Shown one piece after another: positions 55,846 through 64,000 of a stretch of 64,000 nt of DNA. The translations under genes were made by a program, and so were the position numbers. Below the pieces are notes generated by a model, which saw only the letters and a program-made list of their open reading frames with translations, was not told the DNA's origin and did not search any database. Source of the DNA: Shewanella sp. NFH-SH190041 (GTDB taxonomy: Bacteria; Pseudomonadota; Gammaproteobacteria; Enterobacterales; Shewanellaceae). The stretch's first letter is position 1, and every line of letters starts with the position of its first letter. Location: positions 744,001 to 808,000 of the forward strand of contig NZ_AP026070.1 in NCBI RefSeq assembly GCF_024363255.1, read 5' to 3'.

Positions 55846-56121
55846 CCGAAATTTCAGCGAAGCTCTTTAGTTCGTCCTGTCTATAACTGATTCCGGTTAA
55901 TATTCTGTCCTTTTTCTGACGACATTCTCAATTCATTATTCGTCGTCTCTGGCCGCGTTCGTAAACACTTCCTTTAAAAGTTAGCAGTAACATTTTCTCT
56001 TCTTTGTCAGTTTCTGGTACTGCTCCGGACTGATGAGAAAAACTTTGGACTCAAAATAGATGCAAACGGGCCGGGCGGCCGCTGTTTGAATCCCCTGTGT
56101 CTGACCTGCTTTCGCTGACCC
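55846..56121. repeat. direct repeat flank, copy 2, with WYL gene 3' fragment
   Basis: Nearly the same as 50635-50911. On the minus strand 55975-56121 keeps an open frame matching the end of the WYL protein (GQTQGIQTAAARP...YFESKVFLISPE), with no upstream part. It is a duplicated 3' fragment, not a gene. Confidence 0.7.
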
Positions 56122-56231
56122 GTAATAACTTTAGTTTCCTCTATATATTACTCCTTTGCTTTCATTGAACAGTGAGGGAACTGAAATGCAAAAGAAATTA
56201 AGGTTTACCACTACGCGCGCATTCAACCCCG

Positions 56232-57290
56232 AAGTGCACCACTCGCTTCATTAAGCTGCTTTTCGTAATTCATCGAATACTACAGCAGGCTGTTTGAAAC
56301 CAAGGCACTTTCTCGGACGTGAGTTAAGTGCTCGTTCGATGTCAGCAATTTGCTTATCCGTTACCGTGCGTAAATCAGTTCCCTTGCGGATATACTGCCG
56401 CAACAGACCATTGAAATTCTCATTCAACCCACGTTCCCATGATGAGTATGGGTTGGCGAAATAGATATCTACCTTCAGTGCTTGTGCAACCTTTTGATGG
56501 TCACAGAACTCGCTGCCATTGTCCGCTGTGATAGTGTGAACGTGACTGCGATACCGCCAAAGCATGCCTATCATGGCTCGGCTCACATCGGCTGCGCTTT
56601 TGGCGGGCACTTTACGGATTAGATACAGTTTGCTTTTGCGTTCAACCAAACTGACTATAGCGCCAGTGCCTTGTTTTCCCAACACCGTATCGGCTTCCCA
56701 ATCACCTAATCGTGCTTTTTCGTCGACAACTGCCGGCCGGTGTTCAATACCTATGCGATTTGGAATGATAACCCGTTTCGCACGACAGCCTTTGCGGTAT
56801 TTACGATGACCGCGTCTCAGCGCTTTATAGAGCTTTCCGCCACGCTGCTTGTCCTGCTGAACAAAGCCATAAATCCATGCATGACTGACAGGGTAACCGA
56901 TAAGTTGACCTACGCCCGCGATTTGTTCTGGACTCCACTTTTGCTTCAGTCCGAACTCAACGAAAGTGACGGTCGTTACAGACACTCGATTTTTGGCAGC
57001 CTGGCAGCGGCGCTTAACTGTCTTGGCCTGTGCAACTTCAGGCAAATAATGATTGTCACGAATACGGTTACGACGAACCTCTCTACTCACCGTGCTGTGG
57101 CTCACTTTTAAGCGTTTGCCGATTGCTCGATAGCTGAAGCCCTCGCGTAGGTAGGCTTCGATCTGGTATCGTTGCCCTTCGATCAACTGCTTGTAACTCA
57201 TGGTAATGACTTCTATTTGTTTGGCGACGATAGAGTACCACCTACAGGCAGTTGATCTCTTCTTACCGTTTAACCATGAGTGGTGCACTT
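56232..57290 (-). mobile_element. IS30-family insertion sequence
   Basis: The ends are AAGTGCACCACTC (56232-56244) and its inverse (57278-57290), with weaker similarity inside, enclosing a single transposase gene on the minus strand. The 1059-bp length suits IS30. No clear target duplication is visible. It interrupts the integrase remnant. Confidence 0.8.
56251..57201 (-). CDS. IS30-family transposase
   Basis: A 316-residue DDE transposase. The N-terminal helix-turn-helix is YRAIGKRLKVSHSTVSREVRRN. The catalytic core has DWEADTVLG (first D), TADNGSEFCDH (second D) and NPYSSWERGLNENFNGLLRQY (E), an arrangement diagnostic of IS30. ATG 57201 is used; the longer frame to 57288 runs into the terminal repeat. 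The gene is intact, so the element may be mobile. Confidence 0.92.
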   Translation of the reverse strand: MSYKQLIEGQRYQIEAYLREGFSYRAIGKRLKVSHSTVSREVRRNRIRDNHYLPEVAQAKTVKRRCQAAKNRVSVTTVTFVEFGLKQKWSPEQIAGVGQLIGYPVSHAWIYGFVQQDKQRGGKLYKALRRGHRKYRKGCRAKRVIIPNRIGIEHRPAVVDEKARLGDWEADTVLGKQGTGAIVSLVERKSKLYLIRKVPAKSAADVSRAMIGMLWRYRSHVHTITADNGSEFCDHQKVAQALKVDIYFANPYSSWERGLNENFNGLLRQYIRKGTDLRTVTDKQIADIERALNSRPRKCLGFKQPAVVFDELRKAA

Positions 57291-57692
57291 ATTATCTGAA
57301 TTCAAGCGTTATTAAAATCGCTACCTGCCAATCCAGTTGAAGCCGCTGCGACAGAGCTGGAATTTTCAGATACTGACGTGATCGGGCTGAAATGCCTATC
57401 AAGAAAGATGGGCAGTAAATGATTGTTACTGAAATATACCTTTAATGGTAAAAAGCAATCCATTGCTATTGGGTGTTTTCCAGATGTGGATATCACGACT
57501 GTCTGCAAGGTTGCCTGACAATATAAAGCTGATATTGCACTGGGCAAAAATCCAAAACAAGCGTGTGATACCATCAAAAGTATGCCAATGGTAAAGGTTT
57601 GTTTGACGATACTTATGCCTTGTTATGCGCGCCGGCGTAACCAAACATGGTTGGCTGATAACTCAATATGTTATTCGGCTATTTTTTATCAA

Positions 57693-58493
57693 TCAGGCTT
57701 TTTTACTTATATGGCTCGACATAGAAAATATAATTACAAGCGCGGCTATGTAAGTAATGATCTGAATCATATATGGTTTTTCAGCATAACCAAAGATAAC
57801 ATGAGCAAACAGCGCGATCGGGTTCGAATGATGGTCAAAGTACGCTGAGGTATCCCATACTTGGAATGAGCCTAATGTCAGATACTTGGCTTTTACTAAC
57901 TTACTTACAGCGTTGGCATACATTCCAGCAGCTAGAAATGTCATTAAAAAACTAAATGTATTAAAGACTTTTGAAATATTTACTCGAATCAAGCCAAGAT
58001 ACATCATTACACCAATAATACCAGCTGAAACAGCCCCGCCTAGCGCTCCAATAGCAATATTGATTGTTCCAATTGAATTGTCATTGGCCATCAGTCCCAG
58101 TGTAAACAGTACAATCTCAGCTCCTTCTCTTACGATAGTGAGTAATGCAACTAAGCCAAGACTTTTGACGGCATTGCCAGCATTCACTTTTTCTTTAATA
58201 TCTGTTGCCATCTTACGTCCTTGTATCTTCATCCAGATGACCGTATAAGCAATTAAGGTTGCAGCAAATATCAGAATTAAAAAATTAGTAATTTTATTTT
58301 GAATAAGACTCGAAATGAAATCACTAGATAAAGCCATAACACCAAGCGTAAGTGAGATAACAAGGCCAATCCCAGTTCCCCCTAGTATCCATTTTTTGCT
58401 ATCTGTAGTTCCTTTTGTTGCTGCGAGTAAAAGTGAAACAACAAGAGCCATTTCGAACCCTTCTCGGAACGTAATAATAAAGCTATCAAACAT
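57693..58493 (-). CDS. FTR1-family iron permease
   Basis: A 266-residue inner-membrane protein with seven hydrophobic helices and two REGxE motifs, REGFE (residues 10-14) and REGAE (about 121-125), the iron-binding pairs of the FTR1/EfeU family. It should import iron. No EfeO or EfeB partner is adjacent. A Fur-like site lies about 26 bp upstream. The gene is AT-rich and lies in the accessory region, so acquisition is likely. Confidence 0.85.
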   Translation of the reverse strand: MFDSFIITFREGFEMALVVSLLLAATKGTTDSKKWILGGTGIGLVISLTLGVMALSSDFISSLIQNKITNFLILIFAATLIAYTVIWMKIQGRKMATDIKEKVNAGNAVKSLGLVALLTIVREGAEIVLFTLGLMANDNSIGTINIAIGALGGAVSAGIIGVMMYLGLIRVNISKVFNTFSFLMTFLAAGMYANAVSKLVKAKYLTLGSFQVWDTSAYFDHHSNPIALFAHVIFGYAEKPYMIQIITYIAALVIIFSMSSHISKKA

Positions 58494-58518
58494 AGGTATA
58501 TCTCAGGTGAAAGCAAAT

Positions 58519-58537
58519 GAGATTGAATGCTATTCTC
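58519..58537. promoter_or_regulatory. Fur-like box upstream of the FTR1 gene
   Basis: GAGATTGAATGCTATTCTC is an inverted repeat that matches the 19-bp Fur consensus at about 12 positions on the minus strand, centred some 35 bp before the permease start. It suggests iron repression. Confidence 0.4.
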
Positions 58538-58985
58538 AAATTCGACTTTGTTCAATAGTTTGGCTGTGAAGTATTTGGGGTTGATTTGGTGTTTAAATGT
58601 GATCTTTAAGTTTTTATTATTATTAGTGTATGATATTCATAATTAAAATTTAGCAGTAACTGCTGTTTTTGCTCTATATAATTTCTGTTTTTCGTGAATT
58701 TATTATAGTGATAGTATAAAAATTACAAATGGTTACTTACTTGATGAACATTGTTGGGGAACAATATGATGGATGCTTCATCAATATTATTGGCTCATTT
58801 GGGGAGCTTGTAGCCGATTTTAGTAGAGATCTTTTCTATTATTTTAGAATTGTTTTATTTTTATTCTATTTACTCATATTGAATAGCATATCACTATGAT
58901 TTATATCTATTACATTGTGTAGTGCTCCTTTGTGAAGGATATTTCTTCATCGTTGCTCTTATTTTCCGCCCGATTATCTGCTGCT

Positions 58986-59178
58986 GACTTTTGGTATCCG
59001 AAATTCAGCAAAGCGCTTTAGCAGTGCTAACCATAGTTAATTTCGGTTAGTATCCTGTTCTTGTCTCTGACAAAAACCTTATTGCATTATTCGTCGTTTC
59101 TGGTCGAGTTCGTAAACTTTTCCTGTAAAAAAATCGGCATTAACATTCTCTTTGTTTTGTTAGTTACCAGTATCTGAC
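58986..59178. repeat. direct repeat flank, copy 3 (diverged)
   Basis: GGTATCCGAAATTCAGC, TTTCGGTTAGTATCCTGT, ATTATTCGTCG and TCGTAAAC segments align with copies at 50635 and 55846. Only the last few WYL codons remain. It may mark the right edge of the accessory region. Confidence 0.6.
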
Positions 59179-59350
59179 ATTATGGGAAGGTATACTGGCG
59201 CTATTTTTTGAGGTGGATAGGAGGTGGATAATCTAGCAAATTCACAATGATTTGATGAGTTATCTCAATGCTAAAGAGAGCTATCACTGAACCTATAGTG
59301 TTTATGGCTCAGGATAACTCTTAGTGATAAAGGCTTTGTGTTAATCGATT

Positions 59351-61747
59351 TTATTGTGGTCGTTTTTCATTCCAACGGTAACAGGCTCCGCCTTTATTAC
59401 ATTGATTGGCATCGCGACAGGTTTGCTCTCGAGTAAAGCTGTTGGTATCAAACCAAGTCCAACGTCCTTGATGATTGCGCCATAAATGCTGACAAACGCC
59501 AATATCTTCAGAATTTGTCCAGCGATAGCAGGCGCCACCACTTTGACAACGGTTTGCAGCCCAACAACTACTAGGATTTTTAAATCTGTTTGCCCAATAG
59601 GAACCGCCATTCCAACTCCAGCGGCCATTTAACCATTGTAAATGTTCACACCTTCCCCAGTTTGGAGTAAAGCTAGATGCATTATCAGCATCAAACAACT
59701 TTCTGCTTGAATTACAGCGTCCACCTATGCATTGGAATAATACGCCTAACGCAGCGAAAGAGATGCCACTTCCTGAACCGTGATCGACATTTGGTAATTC
59801 ACCAGCAGCTCCACCGATAGTGCAATTCCCTACGGAAAGCATATTTTGATCAAAACTTTCTTCCGGTGTCGTTGGCAGTGATGGAGATAAAGTAAATACT
59901 ACCGCTTCTGTTAAATGAGGATAACTGGCCGGTGCGTATAATCTCAAAGCCTGTTCCAACGTCGCGGGTGTCTGAATATCAGTAGTTACCCTTTGAGTAA
60001 ACTGCTGTAATGTTGTTTGAGGTGATTCAGCTGATGGAATAAGGTGTAAACCAGTTGCAGTTCTGACTAAAGAAAGCGCGTGGCCAACTTCTTGTCCCTG
60101 TTGATTCACTAGGCTGTAGGTAAGAATAAACATTGTTCCTACAGGACTATTTCTCATCGTATTTAACATCGCTTGATATTCAAAATATCCTAATTCGCGA
60201 AGACGATTGTAATAAACTCTGGAATTAATAGTGAGTCCTGAACCACCCAGCATGGTGGATAAAACATTACTGGCAAGATGCTGAGCAGAGAGCACCTCAT
60301 CGCGGGGAGTATTTAATGGATCAAATTGTCCTGGATTTATATCATCAAATATCTGTCTGAAATTAGAGAATGCTGCTGGATATCTAGTTCGAAAACTATC
60401 AAGAGATGTCGTTCGAGGGGAGAGGGTGAAAAACTGTGGACTGGCAGTTATGATTGGAGGCATGTTACCGTGTCGATGCATTTCCAATACCATTTCAATA
60501 GCGTGGAGAAAACAAGGTCCACAGGTGCCAGCAGCAACACTTCCACCAGGATGCGTTGATATTTTATATAATCGAGATAGCCATAAATTAATATTGAAAT
60601 TAGCTGGTAATCTCAACATGCTGCTATTATCGGGTGGGTTAGTAAAGGTGCCTGGACTGGGACAGATATTATTCCTTAATGAACCAAAATAGTTTCCGGA
60701 AATATAGCTCTGCCTACCAATTGTTTCACCTGCATCGTTGAATACATAGAGCGGTTTAAACCGATCTGGAACTTGTTTTAGATTATTTGGTTTTATTGTA
60801 AATCCGGTACCTATATCAATACCGCCAGCTCTTTCTACACCGAAGATATTGCCATTTACATCTTCGATTTCAAGTATAAAACTTTTTTGGTTTAGTTGGC
60901 CATTGACACTGGATGTTATATTCCACTTCAGTGGTAGTGGTGTAATACCATCAGCATACTTATCAGGACATTGTTGAAAGCTGATAAATTCACTATCTTT
61001 AGTACTCCCGATCATATTTGAGCGAAGACAGTATTGCTTTCCGTCAGGCATGATGGTTGATATTTGCTTGTTGGCAGGATTGTAACGTAATGTTCCATTA
61101 CTAATTTTTCCATCTTTTCCCAAGATGCGATTATAGGATTTAGCATTGTATGAATAATGAAAGTTAAAATCATATGAAAGTGTCATTGGCGGTGGAACAA
61201 GGGCAAATAATATTTGTCTTCCCGTTACTTTTAAATCATATAAATTACCTGTATTAGCTGATGTTGCTAAAAACCAATTGATTTCTTGTAATCGATTTCC
61301 TGTATGTTGATTAACCATTTGCTGAGTTTGATTATTATATTTCCATATCTGCCTAGTATTATTTATTGAACAAGGTTTTAATTCAATATAGTAATAAGTA
61401 TTTCTATTACTCGTTGCTGTATCAGTCATGCAAAGGAATCTATCATCATTATTATTATCAGTAATAGATGTGGAGATATGACCCTGCACATCATATCTCC
61501 ACGTGTATGTAATACAGTCTAGACTATCTGCTCTTGCAGCTTCATAAGCATAATAAACATTGTCTTTTGATGATAAATATGGAGAAACACAGTAAGTATT
61601 ATTGTTTCTAAGTAAGACTTCAAAATTTGAATCTACAGGACTATCTGTTTTTTCTGGTTCTATAGTTGCTGATGAGTAAGATGAAAACATTAAAAGTAAT
61701 AGACAAAAAAATAAATTAAATCGCCTGATGTTATATAAGTTATACAT
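59351..61747 (-). CDS. DUF1561 / virulence-modifying-type secreted protein
   Basis: A 798-residue exported protein (hydrophobic leader at residues 10-27, ending SSATIE). Residues 40-170 and 220-345 look like two ricin-B-type lectin domains with Cys pairs and a QxW (RQIWKY). Residues 380-645 match the core of the DUF1561 family: AGTCGPCFLHAIEMVLE, SFRTRYPAAF, SAQHLASNVLSTML, VGHALSLVR and GNCTIGGAAGELP. That family includes the virulence-modifying proteins of Leptospira and Bartonella, reported to bind host glycans and to be toxic. The C-terminal 100 residues hold two Cys/Trp-rich repeats not expected in those proteins. Its neighbours do not explain it; foreign origin is likely. Confidence 0.8.
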   Translation of the reverse strand: MYNLYNIRRFNLFFCLLLLMFSSYSSATIEPEKTDSPVDSNFEVLLRNNNTYCVSPYLSSKDNVYYAYEAARADSLDCITYTWRYDVQGHISTSITDNNNDDRFLCMTDTATSNRNTYYYIELKPCSINNTRQIWKYNNQTQQMVNQHTGNRLQEINWFLATSANTGNLYDLKVTGRQILFALVPPPMTLSYDFNFHYSYNAKSYNRILGKDGKISNGTLRYNPANKQISTIMPDGKQYCLRSNMIGSTKDSEFISFQQCPDKYADGITPLPLKWNITSSVNGQLNQKSFILEIEDVNGNIFGVERAGGIDIGTGFTIKPNNLKQVPDRFKPLYVFNDAGETIGRQSYISGNYFGSLRNNICPSPGTFTNPPDNSSMLRLPANFNINLWLSRLYKISTHPGGSVAAGTCGPCFLHAIEMVLEMHRHGNMPPIITASPQFFTLSPRTTSLDSFRTRYPAAFSNFRQIFDDINPGQFDPLNTPRDEVLSAQHLASNVLSTMLGGSGLTINSRVYYNRLRELGYFEYQAMLNTMRNSPVGTMFILTYSLVNQQGQEVGHALSLVRTATGLHLIPSAESPQTTLQQFTQRVTTDIQTPATLEQALRLYAPASYPHLTEAVVFTLSPSLPTTPEESFDQNMLSVGNCTIGGAAGELPNVDHGSGSGISFAALGVLFQCIGGRCNSSRKLFDADNASSFTPNWGRCEHLQWLNGRWSWNGGSYWANRFKNPSSCWAANRCQSGGACYRWTNSEDIGVCQHLWRNHQGRWTWFDTNSFTREQTCRDANQCNKGGACYRWNEKRPQ

Positions 61748-62314
61748 ACGCTACACCACCTTTTTGACTAAATCCCTAAATTTAGTGGTTAATTGCATAA
61801 GTGATTGTAATATTTTGGTTATTATTATGAAACTGGTTGTTTTATCAAACCACAATTAAAGGTATAGGGTTACATGCAGATGCTCAATGATATTGGTGTA
61901 ATAATAAATTTGTTTTTATTATAAATTAAAATGTTATATAAAACTAATTGAATAATATATCTCTTGTAGTTCTTATAAAAATATGACTTCTGTTGGAGAC
62001 ATTTAGAAACTCATTATTCAGTCATTTCGGTAACCATATGAAAAAATAAACTATTTATTTGCGTGAGTATAAACTGAAGAGAAATAAAGTAATATGATGA
62101 TTTTCTTGATGTGTAGAAATGGATTTATCTTGTTATTTTTGTAATCAATATGTTGGTTGAATTATTGAGTATTAGTATTGATTCTTAAAAATCTATTTTA
62201 TTTTGCCTGTATGATATTGTAGCTCTGACAATCTTTAATGTCTTAGCATGTTTCATGGCCCGTAAATGCAATACAATATTAAGCTAGTGTGATTGGTTAA
62301 AATGAGTAATAAAG
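61748..62314. promoter_or_regulatory. AT-rich divergent region between the DUF1561 gene and the Ivy gene
   Basis: About 570 bp with very high AT content. It must contain promoters for both genes. I see no convincing operator or RNA. Confidence 0.35.
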
Positions 62315-62773
62315 ATGAAAAATGTATTGCTGGCTGCGGGTGTTATGGTTGCTTTGGTTGGTTGTCATTCTGGTAATGATGAACAGAAAGCGACGTCTAA
62401 AGTTGAGCAGCCTACCCCCGTTGCTGAATCTGCTCAGCAACTACCGACAATTCCAGCCGTATCGAATAAGCCAATTCCTGCTTGGGTGTATCAACAAAGT
62501 AAAGTGACGGCTCCAATGGGGAATGTACAGATTGCGGGTAAAACTTATACTGCGACTAACTTCTGTAAGCCCCATGATTGTGGCGGCAATTTTATGATTA
62601 CTTTGACTGCTGATAATACCGCCGGCGTCTCTTTGGTTGTTGCTGTGGAAGATGTCGATGCAGCGATTATTACGCCAAGTAAATATGCTACTTACTGGTT
62701 TATGGGCAACCCTTCTCACGCTGAGCAGCAAATGCTGGTTAAGCTACTGAATGAAAACCCTAACTGGCAGTAA
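62315..62773 (+). CDS. Ivy-type lysozyme inhibitor lipoprotein
   Basis: A 152-residue precursor with a lipoprotein signal (lipobox LVGC, Cys 17). The mature part has the family hallmark loop CKPHDC (FCKPHDCGGNF), which in E. coli Ivy plugs the active site of C-type lysozyme, and the EQQMLVKLL C-terminal helix. It protects peptidoglycan from host or competitor lysozyme, in the periplasm or on the outer membrane. It diverges from the DUF1561 gene. Confidence 0.85.
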   Translation: MKNVLLAAGVMVALVGCHSGNDEQKATSKVEQPTPVAESAQQLPTIPAVSNKPIPAWVYQQSKVTAPMGNVQIAGKTYTATNFCKPHDCGGNFMITLTADNTAGVSLVVAVEDVDAAIITPSKYATYWFMGNPSHAEQQMLVKLLNENPNWQ

Positions 62774-62978
62774 TTATCTTCAGGTTTGTTCAGGTAAAGA
62801 GGATATTTGAGCCTATTCGCGAATAGCCATGTTAAATGGCTATTTTGTCGCAGTTCAATCCTGCTGCAGTAGATGATTGTCACAGGTTGCTGTGATAGCA
62901 TCTGCGGCCAGTTTTATGAAGTGGTGGGCAAGCTGGGTTGTCACACTCTTTTGCGGCAAAGGGGACGATGGAATAATC

Positions 62979-63548
62979 ATGCTGTTGATGATCGATAACT
63001 ATGATTCTTTTACTTTTAATCTGGTGCAGTATTTTCAGCAGTTGGATCAGGATGTGCTGGTTAAGCGCAATGATGAAATCAACCTCAGTGACATCCGTCG
63101 TTTAAACCCTGCGCATTTGGTTATTTCTCCCGGCCCCTGCTCACCTAATGAGGCGGGAATTTCGTTGGCGGCGATTGCTGAATTTGCCGGTGAAATTCCA
63201 TTATTAGGGGTATGTCTTGGTCATCAGGCTATTGGGCAGGTTTTTGGTGCTAATGTTGTCCGAGCCCGTCGGGTTATGCATGGTAAAACCAGTCGTATCA
63301 GTCACAATGGCGGCGGGGTATTTGCTGGGCTGGCTAATCCATTACAGGTGACCCGTTATCACTCATTACTATTAGATAGAGTGCCGGAGCATTTTCATTT
63401 AGATGCTTGGTTTGATGATCCCAACTGTGGCCGGGAAATTATGGGCATGAGCCATAGTCAGCTGCCCGTCTATGGTGTGCAGTTTCATCCAGAGTCTGTG
63501 CTTACCCTGCAGGGACACGAGTTACTGCAGAACTTTTTGCAAAAATAA
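62979..63548 (+). CDS. pabA: para-aminobenzoate/anthranilate synthase glutamine amidotransferase
   Basis: A 189-residue class I glutamine amidotransferase that supplies ammonia to PabB (folate) or TrpE (tryptophan). The family start [18 protein letters not shown] is intact, and the triad is visible: Cys in [12 protein letters not shown], and His and Glu in VQFHPESVL. The start at ATG 62979 fits the family; the longer frame from 62877 has no support. There is no TrpE or PabB next door. PabA, often a dual-use subunit, is favoured over TrpG. Confidence 0.92.
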   Translation: MLLMIDNYDSFTFNLVQYFQQLDQDVLVKRNDEINLSDIRRLNPAHLVISPGPCSPNEAGISLAAIAEFAGEIPLLGVCLGHQAIGQVFGANVVRARRVMHGKTSRISHNGGGVFAGLANPLQVTRYHSLLLDRVPEHFHLDAWFDDPNCGREIMGMSHSQLPVYGVQFHPESVLTLQGHELLQNFLQK

Positions 63549-63723
63549 AAGAAAGTACCCTAGGTGATATAGTTACCTTTTTTATCGGTAACACGCCTAA
63601 TGTGAGGCGCTATTCAGGTTAGCACTGGTAACTGATCCCCAGATTCATTTGCTAAAGAGACGCTTGGTTTTTGACATCGAGTTCACTGTTGTTATAAAAG
63701 CGGTGGTAAACGTATTGTCCTTA
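63549..63723. other. short intergenic region after pabA
   Basis: About 175 bp between pabA and the left edge of the insertion sequence. No feature is recognised. Confidence 0.4.
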
Positions 63724-64000
63724 GGGTCTGTTGACGTTTCGTGATTAAATTTCATGCCTATGCACTTTGCTCAGCATGAGTTCATAGGTGAATGAAAAAT
63801 AGCTATATTTAACAGCCGCATAGGAATTTGTTTTTCTATTCTTCTGCGATTTTCTTTCGGCGTCACTCTGGCTTCGTGATGCTGGGTTTTATCAATGATA
63901 GTCAATGCACGTAGCCCATCTGAGCGAACATATTGATTGGGGAGAATATGCGCTTGCACAAATTGCTCGACACTTTGGTGGCTGATACGGTTAACAGCCT
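63724..64000 (-). mobile_element. insertion sequence, partial (right side outside window)
   Basis: Its terminus GGGTCTGTTGACGTTTCGTG is the same as the right terminus of the MITE-like repeats at 10298-10561 and 42016-42278 and is preceded by TA. It encloses a transposase gene. It may therefore be the parent element of the MITEs. Confidence 0.65.
63771..64000 (-). CDS. transposase, C-terminal part, possibly IS1595-like and internally deleted
   Basis: The open frame enters the window at its right edge and ends at 63771. QSVEQFVQAHILPNQYVRSDG followed by a later HHEARVTPKEN resembles the second aspartate region of IS1595-type DDE transposases. The expected block with the WVH...NLK and FNRR segments is absent; the frame jumps from PKEN to RRRIEKQIPMRLL. 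An internal deletion is the simplest reading, so the copy is probably inactive. The family is a tentative call from motifs alone. Confidence 0.4.
   Translation of the reverse strand, partial: AVNRISHQSVEQFVQAHILPNQYVRSDGLRALTIIDKTQHHEARVTPKENRRRIEKQIPMRLLNIAIFHSPMNSC

Larger units (their letters stand above)
56186..57590 (+). pseudogene. tyrosine-type integrase remnant, split by an IS30 element
   Basis: ATG 56186 with GAGGGAA upstream opens MQKKLRFTTTRAFN, a typical integrase N-terminus, and is cut at 56231 by the insertion sequence. On the far side (57309 onwards) the frame resumes as KSLPANPVEAAATELEFSDTD, YTFNGKKQSIAIGCFPDVDI and ADIALGKNPKQ. These match the N-terminal domain of P4/tRNA-targeting integrases. 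Two in-frame stops (TGA near 57416 and 57507) and loss of the catalytic domain finish it. Its place just after the tRNA-tail array is where an integrase is expected next to its att site. Confidence 0.7.
58494..59350. other. AT-rich intergenic region with third repeat flank
   Basis: About 850 bp without a gene. It holds a Fur-like site (58519-58537) and, at about 58986-59178, the third, diverged copy of the flank repeat (beginning GGTATCCGAAATTCAGC). Nothing else is recognised. Confidence 0.45.

Overview
The window looks like a chromosomal segment of a Shewanella-type marine gammaproteobacterium. The evidence is family-level and contextual: a Wolinella-type quinol:fumarate reductase beside aspartase and a C4-dicarboxylate carrier, selenocysteine formate dehydrogenases with an FdhE/FdhD and Sel module, a dsbD-cutA-fxsA group, and core genes such as tcdA, tpm and pabA. 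No rRNA operon is present and no species can be named from the sequence.

Layout. 1-1250: a cut HAD phosphatase and a small membrane-anchored protein, with a decayed MITE-like repeat between them. 1314-8640: a fumarate-respiration block (frdC-frdA-frdB leftward; aspA and a dcuA-like gene rightward), in which aspartate is deaminated to fumarate, fumarate is reduced with menaquinol, and succinate is exchanged. 8762-10087: a FadL-type outer-membrane channel. 11575-32475: two complete head-to-tail copies of one module, fdhA(Sec)-fdhB-fdhC-fdhE-selA-selB-fdhD. Each encodes a periplasmic, Tat-exported formate dehydrogenase, its maturation factors, and the selenocysteine synthase and elongation factor needed to read the in-frame TGA. 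Only the first copy holds selC (tRNA-Sec), on the opposite strand with its own promoter. The middle of selA is almost identical at DNA level between copies while its ends and neighbours have diverged, which points to gene conversion.

33336-49972: mostly housekeeping genes: an acidic-tail hypothetical, a broken galM next to a galactokinase-like protein that has lost its catalytic motifs, a CPA2 antiporter, dsbD-cutA, fxsA, a LysR/PACE efflux pair whose shared promoter region holds a MITE, a Ser/Thr kinase, two small genes with FNR-type boxes (a Cys-rich protein and a DUF3149 protein), tpm, a porin, tcdA and a SieB-like protein.

50253-59180: an accessory region that starts at tRNA-Leu(CAA). 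The tRNA 3' half plus a terminator hairpin is repeated with an exact 130-bp period, in one array of three hairpins and one of six. Between and beyond the arrays lie a WYL regulator, two tRNA-Lys genes, a type II restriction-modification pair, an integrase pseudogene split by an IS30-family element, and an FTR1 iron permease. 59351-63548: a large secreted protein resembling the DUF1561 / virulence-modifying proteins of Leptospira and Bartonella (the most striking gene here), an Ivy-type lysozyme-inhibitor lipoprotein, and pabA. The window ends inside an insertion sequence whose terminal repeat matches the MITEs.
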